From Maricaulis sp034659015 (GTDB lineage: Bacteria; Pseudomonadota; Alphaproteobacteria; Caulobacterales; Maricaulaceae), in the NCBI GenBank assembly GCA_034659015.1, contig JAYEGL010000001.1, positions 124,001 to 188,000 of the forward strand: a stretch of 64,000 bases of DNA, written 5' to 3'. Below are positions 9,475-18,066 of this stretch, piece after piece. The first letter of the stretch is position 1, and every line of letters begins with the position of its first letter. Made by a program: the position numbers and the translations under genes. Below the pieces are notes generated by a model. That model was not told the DNA's origin and made no database searches. It worked only from the letters and a program-made list of their open reading frames with translations.

Positions 9475-9602
9475 CCCCCCCGGCTTGTCCGGGGGACCTC
9501 GGCCAACACCTTGGCGACAGGCCAGAGGGTTTCGTCTTGCAGAGCGGCTGCCGTGCGAGCCGAGGTCCCCCGGATCCCTGCCGAAGCAGGGACCGGGGGA
9601 TG
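9475..9602. repeat. Intergenic palindromic element with nested inverted repeats
   Basis: A 15-bp perfect inverted repeat, CCGGGGGACCTCGGC at 9489-9503 and GCCGAGGTCCCCCGG at 9559-9573, encloses about 55 bp. The right arm continues into a second hairpin, ATCCCTGC (9574-9581), CGAA loop, then GCAGGGA and CCGGGGG (9586-9599). It has the look of the dispersed non-coding palindromes common between genes of alphaproteobacteria. It lies between the defence island and the S9 peptidase gene. Confidence 0.7.
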
Positions 9603-9712
9603 ACGCTCTTTGATGGCATGAGGCTCCGCCATTCCGCCGCTGACGCGGCGGCCCCTCCCCCGCTTCGCGGGTCCCCCTCCCCACTTAACGTGGGGAGGAA
9701 AGGTGATCCCGG
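9603..9712. repeat. GC-rich palindromic repeat, same family as 21039-21190
   Basis: Short palindromes in series: CGCCGC/GCGGCG around 9636-9651, CCCGC/GCGGG around 9659-9671, and CTCCCCAC/GTGGGGAG at 9677-9697. Read on the minus strand it shares the run GAGGGGGACC and the GCGTCAGC-GCGG arm with the element at 21039-21190. It abuts the stop codon of the S9 peptidase and may act as its terminator. Confidence 0.6.
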
Positions 9713-11923
9713 CTATTCCTCTTCCGCGTCGAGCGGATCCACATCGTCCATCAGCTTCTGCATCAGGAAGGTGTAGAGCAGCGCGTCGCGGCGGGCCGTC
9801 TCTTCCAGATTGGCCGCGGCGGAGTGACCGCCGGCGGTGTTCTCGTAGTAGAGATAGTCGTGGCCGACCTCCGAGAGGAGATGCGCGAACTTGCGGGCAT
9901 GGCCCGGATGGACGCGATCGTCCTGGGTGGAGGTGTAAAGGTAGATCTCCGGATAATCCCCGTTCGCATCGACATTGTGATAGGGCGAGATCGAGCGCAG
10001 GAATTCGCCCTCGTCCGGATCGGACGGATCGCCGTATTCGCCCATCCAGGACGCGCCGGCCAGCAGCTGGTTGTAGCGCAGCATGTCGAGCAGCGGCACG
10101 GCGGAGACGACGGCGTTCCACAGGTCCGGACGCTGGGTGTACATCACGCCGGTCAGCAGGCCGCCATTGGAGCCGCCATAGACGCCGAGATGGCGCGGGC
10201 TGGTCAGGCCGCGATCGTGCAGGTCCTCGGCCACGGCGATCAGGTCGTCATAGATGCGCTGACGGTTCATCTTGAGGCCTGCCTGGTGCCAGGCCGGACC
10301 GAACTCGCCGCCGCCACGGATATTCGCCACGACATAGGCGCCGCCGTTTTCCAGCCAGAGCTGGCCGCGCGAACCGGAATAGCTCGGACGGATGGAGACC
10401 TGGAAACCGCCATAGGCGTAGAGCAGGGTCGGCGTCGTGCCGTCCATCGCCACATCTTCCCGGCGCACGACGAAATAGGGGATCATCGTGCCGTCCTCGG
10501 AGGCGACCTCGTGCTGCTCGACGACCAGACCGTCCGTATCGAACCGGTCGGGGATCGACTTGATCGGTTCGGCGGTCAGCTCGGCCGCATTCACCAGATA
10601 GAGCGAATCCGGCGTCAGGAAGCCCTCGGCATTCATGAAGGCGATGTCTTCATGCGTGTTCGTGGCGCCCAGGCCGATGGTCATGTTGTCCGGCACCGGA
10701 ACCGTATCCGACGTCCAGTGGCCGTCCGTGAAATGGAAGGCTTCCAGCCCGCCGACGACATTCTCGTCGATCGCCACGAGGAGCGCCGAGGCCGTGGCAC
10801 CGACCCCGCCGATCGATTCGCGCGGGCCGGGCACATAGACCGTCTTCACCTCGGGCAGTTCGCCGCTGGCGACGAAATCCGCCATGGTGAAGGACAGAAG
10901 CGCGCCCTGGGGATAGGTCTCGCCGCCCTCGACCGGGGTCCATTCCTCGTTGACCGTGAAGACCAGCTCACCCTGGTAGAGGTCCTGGATATCCGACTTC
11001 GACGGCAGCGGCAGCGCCACCGGCTCGCTGTCCAGGGGCAGGTACCACCAGGTCGTATCGTAGAAGGTGTCCGCTTCCGACGCCATCATGTAGACGGTGC
11101 CGTCACTGTCCTCGGCGCGGAAGGCGAACAGGCCGACATCCTCGCGATCGCCGCGCACGACTTCGGTCGCCTCGGCGAGATCGGTGCCGCGCTCCCAGCG
11201 ATAGGAGACAGAGGGGTAGCCGCTGTCGGTGGAATCCTCTTCGCTGGTGGCCAGGCCGACCAGCAGCGTGTCTTCGTCGACCCAGCTGACGCCGCCCTTG
11301 GCGTCCGGCGTCTCGAAACCGCCCTCCACGAAAGCGCGCTCGGAAATGTCGAACTCACGGCGCACGGCGGCGTCGGAGCCGCCGTCGGACAGGGTCAGCA
11401 TGCAACGGTCATAGTCCGGCGCCAGGCAGTTGGCGCCGCGCCAGACCCAGTTGCGGTCCTCCGTTTCCGACAGGGCATCCAGGTCGAGCACGACATCCCA
11501 TTCCGGCGCGTCGGAGAGATAGCTCTCCAGCGAGGTGCGGCGCCACAGGCCGTGCGTGTTGTCGGCGTCCTGCCAGAAATTCCAGACATGGCCGCCATAA
11601 TAGGCGCCGTAGGGGATGCGGTCCTCGCTCTGGTAGATCGCCAGCGCCTGGTCGTAGAGGCCCTGATAGCGCTCGTCCTCGCGCAGACGCGCGAACGTGC
11701 GGTCGTTCTGGCCCTCGACCCATTCCAGCGCCCGCTCGCCCTCGACCTCTTCCAGCCAGACGCGCGGATCATTGTCCGGATCGATCTGCACGATCTCGCG
11801 TTCCTCGGACGTCTCGGATGTCTGTGTGGTCACGGTATCGCTTTCCTCGCTGGCAGGCGGCGAGCAGGCGGCGAGCGCAAGCGCCCCCGCGCCCATCGCC
11901 CAGAACGGCTTCATCTTCATCAT
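9713..11923 (-). CDS. Prolyl oligopeptidase family S9A lipoprotein peptidase
   Basis: Serine peptidase of 736 residues that cleaves short proline-containing peptides. It starts MMKMKPF with a lipoprotein signal peptide ending in LALAAC, so it is probably anchored in the envelope. An N-terminal seven-bladed propeller region (about 40-480) precedes an alpha/beta hydrolase domain with nucleophile GGSNGG (S585), DDRVHP (D669) and AGGHSA (H700), the order expected for S9. The open frame runs upstream to 13219, but that stretch is antisense to dapF. The ATG at 11923 opens the signal peptide. It diverges from dapF with about 87 nt between. Confidence 0.93.
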   Translation of the reverse strand: MMKMKPFWAMGAGALALAACSPPASEESDTVTTQTSETSEEREIVQIDPDNDPRVWLEEVEGERALEWVEGQNDRTFARLREDERYQGLYDQALAIYQSEDRIPYGAYYGGHVWNFWQDADNTHGLWRRTSLESYLSDAPEWDVVLDLDALSETEDRNWVWRGANCLAPDYDRCMLTLSDGGSDAAVRREFDISERAFVEGGFETPDAKGGVSWVDEDTLLVGLATSEEDSTDSGYPSVSYRWERGTDLAEATEVVRGDREDVGLFAFRAEDSDGTVYMMASEADTFYDTTWWYLPLDSEPVALPLPSKSDIQDLYQGELVFTVNEEWTPVEGGETYPQGALLSFTMADFVASGELPEVKTVYVPGPRESIGGVGATASALLVAIDENVVGGLEAFHFTDGHWTSDTVPVPDNMTIGLGATNTHEDIAFMNAEGFLTPDSLYLVNAAELTAEPIKSIPDRFDTDGLVVEQHEVASEDGTMIPYFVVRREDVAMDGTTPTLLYAYGGFQVSIRPSYSGSRGQLWLENGGAYVVANIRGGGEFGPAWHQAGLKMNRQRIYDDLIAVAEDLHDRGLTSPRHLGVYGGSNGGLLTGVMYTQRPDLWNAVVSAVPLLDMLRYNQLLAGASWMGEYGDPSDPDEGEFLRSISPYHNVDANGDYPEIYLYTSTQDDRVHPGHARKFAHLLSEVGHDYLYYENTAGGHSAAANLEETARRDALLYTFLMQKLMDDVDPLDAEEE

Positions 11924-12010
11924 GGCTGTCACCCCTTCGACTTTGTGTCGCGCGCAGTTAACCCCGCCACGGTGCTGGACGTAAAGCCGTCTCGGCGCTA
12001 TCGGGGCAGC

Positions 12011-12835
12011 ATGAAAGCGCGACTGATGAACGGTGCCGGCAACACATTCGTGCTGGCGGATGCCCGTGAACATGCGGACATGCTGGGCCTGTCCCGGTCG
12101 ACGGTGCGCGCCTGGGCACACGATCTTCACTTCGACCAGCTCCTCGTGCTCACGCCCGGCGAGGGCGCCGATGCCTTCATGCGGATCTGGAATGCCGATG
12201 GCGACGAGGTCGGCGCCTGCGGCAACGGGACGCGCGCCGCTGCCTGGTTCCTGATGGAGGAAAGCGGCCGCGACACGGCGAACATCGGAACGGCCGGCGG
12301 GCTTCTCCGGGCGGTCCGGACCGGTGCGCGCTCGGTTGCCGTGGACATGGGGCCGCCCCGGCTGGACTGGCAGGACATCCCCCTCGCGCGCGACATGGAT
12401 ACGGTCGCGCTGGACTATGCGACGGAGGCCGGCGGAGTGCGGATCGAGCGGCCCGGCGCGGTCAGCATGGGCAATCCGCATGCCGTCTTCTTCGTGCACG
12501 ATGTCGAACACCTGCCAATTGCCCGCCTGGGACCGGAGGTCGAACTCGATCCGCTGTTTCCCGAGCGCGTGAATGCAGGCTTCGCCCAGATCTACGACGC
12601 CAGCCATATCCGCCTGCGCGTCTGGGAACGCGGTGCGGGCATCACGGCGGCCTGCGGCACGGGCGCCTGTGCCGCCCTGGTCGCCGCCCACCGGCGCGGC
12701 CTGGCCGAGCGGCAAGCCTCCGTCATGGCCGATGGCGGCGAGCTTTTCGTGGAATGGCGCGTCGCGGACGACCATGTGATCCTGACCGGACCGGTCGAGG
12801 ATGAAGGCGAGGTCGAGCTCGACCTGAAGGTCTAA
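12011..12835 (+). CDS. dapF: Diaminopimelate epimerase
   Basis: Converts LL- to meso-diaminopimelate for lysine and peptidoglycan synthesis. It has 274 residues with the two catalytic cysteines in their usual contexts, ACGNGTRA (C70) and AACGTGACA (C215), plus MGNPHAV in the middle. The ATG at 12011 gives MKARLMNGAGN, the family N-terminus (NGxGN). The much longer open frame upstream is antisense to the S9 peptidase and was discarded. It stands alone here, without the usual rimO/mtaB neighbour. Cytoplasmic, pyridoxal-phosphate independent. Confidence 0.96.
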   Translation: MKARLMNGAGNTFVLADAREHADMLGLSRSTVRAWAHDLHFDQLLVLTPGEGADAFMRIWNADGDEVGACGNGTRAAAWFLMEESGRDTANIGTAGGLLRAVRTGARSVAVDMGPPRLDWQDIPLARDMDTVALDYATEAGGVRIERPGAVSMGNPHAVFFVHDVEHLPIARLGPEVELDPLFPERVNAGFAQIYDASHIRLRVWERGAGITAACGTGACAALVAAHRRGLAERQASVMADGGELFVEWRVADDHVILTGPVEDEGEVELDLKV

Positions 12836-12933
12836 AGACCGCAGGCGCCGCTTTTCGCCTTCGTATTTTCCCATATTATTCCGTTTCATGCCGTGTCTCC
12901 GACACGGTTCGGGGGGAGATGGGGGAGATGTCG

Positions 12934-14232
12934 ATGACACGAATTCTGCACGCCGCCGCCGCGCTGGCACTGCTGGCCGCTCCGGCCGCAGCCCAGAGCG
13001 AGAGCGGCGATCCGCAAACGCCGCAGACCCTGGCGCGCGAAATGTTCGCCCAGGCCAATGATGCCATGGCCAACGAGGATTACGAGGCGGCGCGCCGGCT
13101 GCTCGAGGCTGCCCTCGACCTGAAACCCGCCCACCCGGCGATCCTGCGCGGCCTGGCGACCGTGGGGCAGCGGGCAGACCGGCCGGAGGACGTGTTCTCC
13201 GCGCTGGAGCGGCTGGCAACGGCGGGCCTGACCCTCGACCCCGCCCCGTTTTCCGACCTCCTCGAACGCGCCGATAGCGACCGCTTTGCCGCCCTGTCGG
13301 CCTGGCTGGCCGAAAATGCCGCGCCGGCGGGGCGCGCCGAAGTCGCCGCCGAGATCGACCGGCCGGGGGCGCTGATCGAAGGCGTGGCCATCGACATCGA
13401 AACCGACCGCCTCTTCGTGTCTTCGGTGACCGGACGGGAAATCCTGCTGCTGGAGCCTTTCGCGCGGGACGAGCCCCAGGTCTTCGCAGACCGCGGGGAC
13501 GGGCTCTGGTCGGTCTTCGGCCTTGCCGTCGACGACCGGACGCGCGTGGTCTGGGCCGGGTCCGCCGCCATCGATCAGACGCCGATGGACGCGGGCGAAG
13601 CGGAGGGCACGGCGCTGTTCGCCTTCGATCTGGTCACCGGCGAACTCTACGGCCGCTACGACATTGAGGGGGCCGGACAGATCGCCGATTTCACGGTGCG
13701 CGACGGCACGGTCTACGCGTCGGACAGCGCCGAATCCCGCATCTACGTGCTCGACAGCGTGTCCGGCGAGCTGGAAGTGCTGGCCGAGGATCCGCGTTTC
13801 GTCAGCCTTCAGGGCGTCGCGCTCGCCCGCGGCGCGCTCTATGTCGCCGACTATGCAACCGGGCTGTGGCGGATCGATCTGGGCGACCGGTCGGTCTCGC
13901 TGGTGCGCGCCGGCTCGGAGAGCCTGATCGGGCTGGACGGGCTGCGCCAGACCCGCGACGGGCGCCTGATCGCCGTGCGCAACGGCTCGCGGCCGTACCA
14001 GGTGATGGCGATCGATCTCAACGATGAGGGCGACGCCGTGGCCTCGACGGAGGTTCTGCTGCGCGCGCATCCGGCCATGGGCGGCGACCTGGCCGAACCG
14101 ACCCTGGTTGACCCGGCGGACGGCCGGGCCTGGCTGGTCGCCAATTCCGCCTGGCCACGCTTCAACGCTCCCGACGAGGCGGGCGGAGACGAACAGCCGC
14201 CGACCGTCATCCTGGAGATCGACCTGCCCTGA
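12934..14232 (+). CDS. Exported protein with TPR-like N-terminus and beta-propeller
   Basis: A protein of about 432 residues with a signal peptide cleaving after APAAAQ. Residues 30-100 look like tetratricopeptide helices (NEDYEAARRLLEAALDLKPAHP). The rest is a six-bladed SMP-30/NHL-like propeller with repeated D-rich turns and V.ASDSAESRIYVLD-type blades. No enzymatic residues could be assigned; it is probably periplasmic and binding. Three in-frame ATGs are possible (12919, 12928, 12934). The last has GGGGGAG six bases upstream and gives the cleanest signal peptide, so it was chosen. Function not recognised. Confidence 0.75.
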   Translation: MTRILHAAAALALLAAPAAAQSESGDPQTPQTLAREMFAQANDAMANEDYEAARRLLEAALDLKPAHPAILRGLATVGQRADRPEDVFSALERLATAGLTLDPAPFSDLLERADSDRFAALSAWLAENAAPAGRAEVAAEIDRPGALIEGVAIDIETDRLFVSSVTGREILLLEPFARDEPQVFADRGDGLWSVFGLAVDDRTRVVWAGSAAIDQTPMDAGEAEGTALFAFDLVTGELYGRYDIEGAGQIADFTVRDGTVYASDSAESRIYVLDSVSGELEVLAEDPRFVSLQGVALARGALYVADYATGLWRIDLGDRSVSLVRAGSESLIGLDGLRQTRDGRLIAVRNGSRPYQVMAIDLNDEGDAVASTEVLLRAHPAMGGDLAEPTLVDPADGRAWLVANSAWPRFNAPDEAGGDEQPPTVILEIDLP

Positions 14233-14324
14233 GTGTCTGCTCAGTTTTCATTCATCGGTTTCTCATAATCTTGATTCGGTGAGGAAGGAGCCTTTCAGGC
14301 TCGACCGCTTCAAGGAGGAGACAG

Positions 14325-14600
14325 ATGGCGGAGGTTGATTGCGATTTTGCGGCGCAGATGCGCGGGCTCCGGCTGACCACGGCCGAGGTGACGTATTTCA
14401 TGCCGGACCACCCCCGACTGCTGCAGACCTTTGTCTGGCAGACCCAGGACCTGGCGCCGAAATATCCGCGCCTGACACGGTTTCTCGACTACTGGAAGGA
14501 CGAGATCGAGGCGGTCATTCATACTGTCCGGATCGCCCATCAGGGCCTGATACGCCCCGCCGAATGGCGCTTTGCCGATTGCGAGATGCGGCTCAACTGA
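14325..14600 (+). CDS. usg: Usg family protein
   Basis: A 91-residue protein with the usg family signature: LTTAEVTYFMPDHP, then LLQTFVWQ.QDLAPKYP, then RIAHQGLIRPAEWR. The family is almost confined to Alphaproteobacteria and has been annotated near tol-pal genes. Its biochemical role is unknown. It has a textbook ribosome-binding site (AAGGAGGAG, 5 nt before the ATG). It is monocistronic here and convergent with the next gene, and is a useful lineage marker for the window. Confidence 0.9.
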   Translation: MAEVDCDFAAQMRGLRLTTAEVTYFMPDHPRLLQTFVWQTQDLAPKYPRLTRFLDYWKDEIEAVIHTVRIAHQGLIRPAEWRFADCEMRLN

Positions 14601-14609
14601 GCAGACGCG

Positions 14610-14969
14610 CTAGTTCTCGCCCGACAGGCCCCGGCCGCAGGCCGCGCGGATCACCGAATCGGCACGCATCGCGCGCTGGCGCAGATTGAGGATCTGGTCG
14701 AACGTGAAACCCAGCTCGTCGACCAGGGACTGGGGTTCGCCCACCCGCTCGACGTCCGGAATGGCTTCCGCGATCACGGTGATCTGGCGCGGCGTGAAAC
14801 GCGAGCGCAGCTCGCGCGAGACGCAGAAGCAATCATTGCGGGTCCCGCCTGCTTCGACGCAGGCCTCCAGAACCGGGTCCGCAGACGAGTTCCCGCTGCG
14901 AACCGGCGGCTGTGCCAGCAACGACACCGTTGCGGCGGTCATGGCGAATACCGCGGCGATCATGCCCAT
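14610..14969 (-). CDS. Small exported protein with cysteine pair
   Basis: About 119 residues starting MGMIAAVFAMTAATVSLLAQ, a signal peptide or N-terminal anchor. The mature part has the cysteines ACVEAGGTRNDCFC and a late AACG, suggesting disulphides, and a helical region RFTPRQITVIAEAIPDV. I know similar small secreted alphaproteobacterial proteins but no function. The frame opens earlier (15023), but that extension is arginine-rich and lacks a signal, so the ATG at 14969 was chosen. It ends 9 nt from the usg stop in convergent orientation. Confidence 0.65.
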   Translation of the reverse strand: MGMIAAVFAMTAATVSLLAQPPVRSGNSSADPVLEACVEAGGTRNDCFCVSRELRSRFTPRQITVIAEAIPDVERVGEPQSLVDELGFTFDQILNLRQRAMRADSVIRAACGRGLSGEN

Positions 14970-15141
14970 GCGTCCCCTTGTTCTGCGGCCCGGCGGTCTC
15001 GAACACGCGGCCCGCCCCGACACTCTTCCCCCGAAATCGGTCCCGCGCCAGCCTCAAATCTTGCCCCTGCCCCTTTCCCCGCGGCGCAGACACGTCATAA
15101 TTCATGATGCGAGGGTAACACGAGTTCCAGAGGAGCCCGAC

Positions 15142-15672
15142 ATGAGGCGCGTTCTTTTCTCACTGGCAGCCCTGTCCATGGTGGCAGCCTGCGCATCGCC
15201 GACCCCCTACCAGGCCGCCGACGGCTCGCGCCGCGGCTATGAGGAACAGCAGATCGAGACCAACCGGTTCCGGCTCTCCTTCGAAGGCAATTCACTGACC
15301 GACCGCGAGACCGTGGAGACCTATCTCCTTTATCGTGCGGCCGAACTCACGGTCGAGCAGGGATACGACTACTTCACCGTCGTCACGCGGGCCACCGACG
15401 AGGATACCCGCGTTACCTCCAGCGGCTGGAATTCATCGTCCTACTATTCCACCTTTCCGGTGCACTACACCTACTATCATCCGCGCTGGGGCTGGCATGG
15501 CTGGCGCGATCCGTTCTGGAACGATGTGCGCTATCGCGAGACGACGCGCTACGAGGCGAGTGCCGAGATCTTCCTCGGCCGCGGCACCAAGCCCGACGAT
15601 CCCAACGCTTTCGACGCCCGCGACGTGATCGCCAACCTCTCGGACGAGATCGTGCGGCCCGAACCGGGCTGA
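15142..15672 (+). CDS. CC0125/CC1285-type lipoprotein
   Basis: A 176-residue lipoprotein: MRRVLFSLAALSMVAAC ends in a lipobox (C17). The mature protein has the family block QIETNRFRLSFEGNSLT.RETVETYLLYRAAELT, followed by a Gly/Trp/Tyr-rich stretch (HPRWGWHGW, about 113-125) and a C-terminal conserved domain. This pattern is the one named after the Caulobacter CC0125/CC1285 lipoproteins; the role is unknown. The ATG has AGGAG upstream. A strong terminator follows the gene. Confidence 0.85.
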   Translation: MRRVLFSLAALSMVAACASPTPYQAADGSRRGYEEQQIETNRFRLSFEGNSLTDRETVETYLLYRAAELTVEQGYDYFTVVTRATDEDTRVTSSGWNSSSYYSTFPVHYTYYHPRWGWHGWRDPFWNDVRYRETTRYEASAEIFLGRGTKPDDPNAFDARDVIANLSDEIVRPEPG

Positions 15673-15725
15673 TCCGCACGGCCGGAATCCGCACACCCAC
15701 AGGGTCTTCGATCCTGTCCCCCTGC

Positions 15726-15756
15726 AAATCCCGCCGGTTTGGCGGGATTTGTTTTT
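15726..15756 (+). terminator. Rho-independent terminator after the lipoprotein gene
   Basis: Perfect 10-bp stem AAATCCCGCC (15726-15735) / GGCGGGATTT (15741-15750) with a GGTTT loop, followed by GTTTTT. It is 54 nt past the lipoprotein stop and separates it from the TonB receptor promoter. Confidence 0.85.
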
Positions 15757-15773
15757 GGGTCTCAGCCTGAATG

Positions 15774-15791
15774 AATGCGACTTAATTGCAA
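15774..15791. promoter_or_regulatory. Fur-like box 1 upstream of TonB receptor
   Basis: AATGCGACTTAATTGCAA, a near-palindrome (TGCGA / TTGCA arms). It aligns with a second copy 50 bp downstream and with a third upstream of the bacterioferritin-ferredoxin gene. The shared AATGCGA half and iron-related targets suggest a Fur-type operator. The assignment is inference. Confidence 0.55.
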
Positions 15792-15823
15792 CGCTTTGGC
15801 GGCGCATGCTGCGCCAACCTGCA

Positions 15824-15841
15824 AATGCGATTGATTGGCAG
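15824..15841. promoter_or_regulatory. Fur-like box 2 upstream of TonB receptor
   Basis: AATGCGATTGATTGGCAG, matching box 1 in the AATGCGA half and the GCA end. It lies 54 nt before the receptor ATG, where binding would block transcription. Confidence 0.55.
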
Positions 15842-15894
15842 AGGCAGGACATCTAGAGGCGGCCGGACCAGTCAGGACCGAAGGACGCCGACCG

Positions 15895-18000
15895 ATGACC
15901 AAAACCGCTTCCCTGCTTCTTGCGGCTACCGCAGCCTGCGCGCTCAATTCCGGCGCCGCGCTGGCCCGCCAGATGTCCGACGAAGACGTCGTGACCGTGC
16001 GCGGCCGCTATCTGTCGCTCGATCAGGTCAATGCGGTGAAGACCCCCACGCCGGTACTCGACCTGCCGCAGAGCCTGTCGATCATGACGCGCGCGCAGAT
16101 CGACAACCAGGCCTTCGACGATCTGGGCGATGTGCTGCGCTATACGCCGGGTCTGTCCATCAGCCAGGGCGAGGGACATCGCGACGCGATCAATATTCGC
16201 GGCAACCAGACCACAGCCGACTTCTTCCTCAACGGCATGCGCGACGACGTCCAGTACTTCCGCCCGCTCTACAACATCCAGCAGATCGAGATCCTGCGCG
16301 GCGCCAACGCGCTGCTTTTCGGCCGCGGCGGCGGCGGCGGCGTGATCAACCGCGTCACCAAGGATCCCCGGACCGGCGAGAGCTTTGCCGGCGCGGCGGC
16401 CAGCCTGGACACATTCGGCGGTGCGTCGGTGAGCGGCGACGCCAATGCCGGTCTCGGAGAGGACGCCGCACTGCGCCTCAACGTCTTCGCGGAGACGCTG
16501 GCCAGCCATCGTGACGTGTTCGACGGCGAACGCTACGGAATCAACCCGACCCTCGGCTTCGATCTGGGGCCGCAGACCCGGCTCGTCCTTTACTATGAAT
16601 ATCTCGACGACGACCGGGTCGTGGACCGCGGGGTGCCGTCGGTTGCCGTCGCGAACGGTCCGGACCGGCCGCTGGGCGGATATGACGACACATTCTTCGG
16701 GTCGCCGGACGAAAACCGCACCACGCTGCAGGCCCACATCCTGCGCGCACGCCTGGACCACACCTTCAACGACGCGCTCCGGGGCAATGTCACCGCCCAG
16801 TACGCCGACTACGACAAGCTGTACCAGAACCTCTATGCGGCCGGACTCGACATGTCGGCAACGCCCGCCCTTGTCACGCTGGACGGCTACCGCGACACGA
16901 CCGGCCGCGAAAACCTGCTGCTGCAGGGAAATCTCGTGGGCGAGTTCGAAACCGGCCGCTTCGCCCACACCCTCCTGTTCGGCGCGGAATATGCCGACCA
17001 GTCCACCGACAATGCCCGCATGGACAATCTGTTCGCCGGCACCAATGACGACCAGGCGACGGTTCCGCTGAGCGATCCGCTGAGCATTCCCGACTTCGCC
17101 TTCGTGACGCCGGCGCGGGACCGGTCCTCCGAGGTCGAGGCGACATCGCTCTACATCCAGGACCAGATCGACCTGACGGACACCTTCAAGCTGGTGGCCG
17201 GGCTGCGCTTCGACCGGTTCGACGTGGCCGTGCTCGATCGCCGGGCCGCGCTGGATCCGGGCGATACGGGTCGTCGCGGCCGCGTCGACGAGGAGGTCTC
17301 CTCGCGGCTGGGCTTCATCTACAAGCCCGCGGAGAACGTCTCGATCTATGCGGGCTACTCCGAAACCTTCCTGCCCAGCGCCGGCGACCAGTTCCTGACC
17401 CTGACCCCGACCAGCGAGGACCTGCAGCCGCAAGTCTTCGAAAATACCGAGATCGGCGTGAAGTGGGACATGAATGCCGGCCTGTCGCTGAGCGCCGCCA
17501 TCTTCCGGCTGGAGCGGGGACAGTTTACGTCCGTTGATCCGGACGATCCGTCCATCGTCACCCTCGTTCCGGGCAGCACCACGGAAGGGGCGGAAATCCA
17601 GCTGAGCGGGGAGCTCACCGATCGCTGGACGATCAATGCCGGCTACAGCTATCTCGACGGTGCGGTCGAGGGCGGCGGTTTCGACGGCAATGCGACCCGC
17701 CAGACGCCGGACCACATGGTGTCGGTGTGGAACCAGTTTGCCGCCACGGACACGTTGTCGCTGGCCATCGGCCTGACCCATCAGGGCGCGTCATTCGTGC
17801 GCGAGGACAATGCCGTGGAGATCCCGTCCTACACGCGCATCGACGCGGCGGCCTATTACGACCTGACGGACCGCACGCGGCTCCAGCTCAATATCGAGAA
17901 CCTGCTGGACGAGGATTATTTCCCGGACGCCCACAGCAATGACAACATCTCGACGGGCGCGCCGCTGAACGCACGTCTGACGGTGCGGCACGAATTCTAG
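15895..18000 (+). CDS. TonB-dependent siderophore receptor
   Basis: Outer-membrane receptor of 701 residues that takes up a ferric siderophore using TonB energy. A signal peptide ends near SGAALARQ. The plug domain begins about residue 35, with QSLSIMTRAQI, LRYTPGLSISQGEGH and RGANALLFGRGGGGGVIN, the catecholate (Fiu/FoxA-like) siderophore-receptor pattern. A 22-strand barrel follows and ends in the outer-membrane phenylalanine (RHEF). The ATG at 15895 opens the signal sequence. Two Fur-like boxes precede it and a hairpin follows. No siderophore biosynthesis or periplasmic transport genes are adjacent, so it probably scavenges a xenosiderophore. Confidence 0.94.
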   Translation: MTKTASLLLAATAACALNSGAALARQMSDEDVVTVRGRYLSLDQVNAVKTPTPVLDLPQSLSIMTRAQIDNQAFDDLGDVLRYTPGLSISQGEGHRDAINIRGNQTTADFFLNGMRDDVQYFRPLYNIQQIEILRGANALLFGRGGGGGVINRVTKDPRTGESFAGAAASLDTFGGASVSGDANAGLGEDAALRLNVFAETLASHRDVFDGERYGINPTLGFDLGPQTRLVLYYEYLDDDRVVDRGVPSVAVANGPDRPLGGYDDTFFGSPDENRTTLQAHILRARLDHTFNDALRGNVTAQYADYDKLYQNLYAAGLDMSATPALVTLDGYRDTTGRENLLLQGNLVGEFETGRFAHTLLFGAEYADQSTDNARMDNLFAGTNDDQATVPLSDPLSIPDFAFVTPARDRSSEVEATSLYIQDQIDLTDTFKLVAGLRFDRFDVAVLDRRAALDPGDTGRRGRVDEEVSSRLGFIYKPAENVSIYAGYSETFLPSAGDQFLTLTPTSEDLQPQVFENTEIGVKWDMNAGLSLSAAIFRLERGQFTSVDPDDPSIVTLVPGSTTEGAEIQLSGELTDRWTINAGYSYLDGAVEGGGFDGNATRQTPDHMVSVWNQFAATDTLSLAIGLTHQGASFVREDNAVEIPSYTRIDAAAYYDLTDRTRLQLNIENLLDEDYFPDAHSNDNISTGAPLNARLTVRHEF

Positions 18001-18023
18001 CAGGGTTCCGAGCGGGACCCGGT

Positions 18024-18054
18024 GGAGCGGCAGCCATCCGGCCGCCGCTCCCTT
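18024..18054. terminator. Hairpin between convergent receptor and SDR genes
   Basis: Stem GGAGCGGC-A-GCC (18024-18035) / GGC-C-GCCGCTCC (18040-18051) with one mismatch and an ATCC loop, followed by CTTATT. It probably terminates the receptor transcript and may act on the opposite strand too. Confidence 0.65.
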
Positions 18055-18066
18055 ATTCCGTCCGCC

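Noticed and set aside
11924..13219. N-terminal extension of the S9 peptidase frame
   Set aside because: It lies antisense to dapF and the next gene; the signal peptide starts at 11923.
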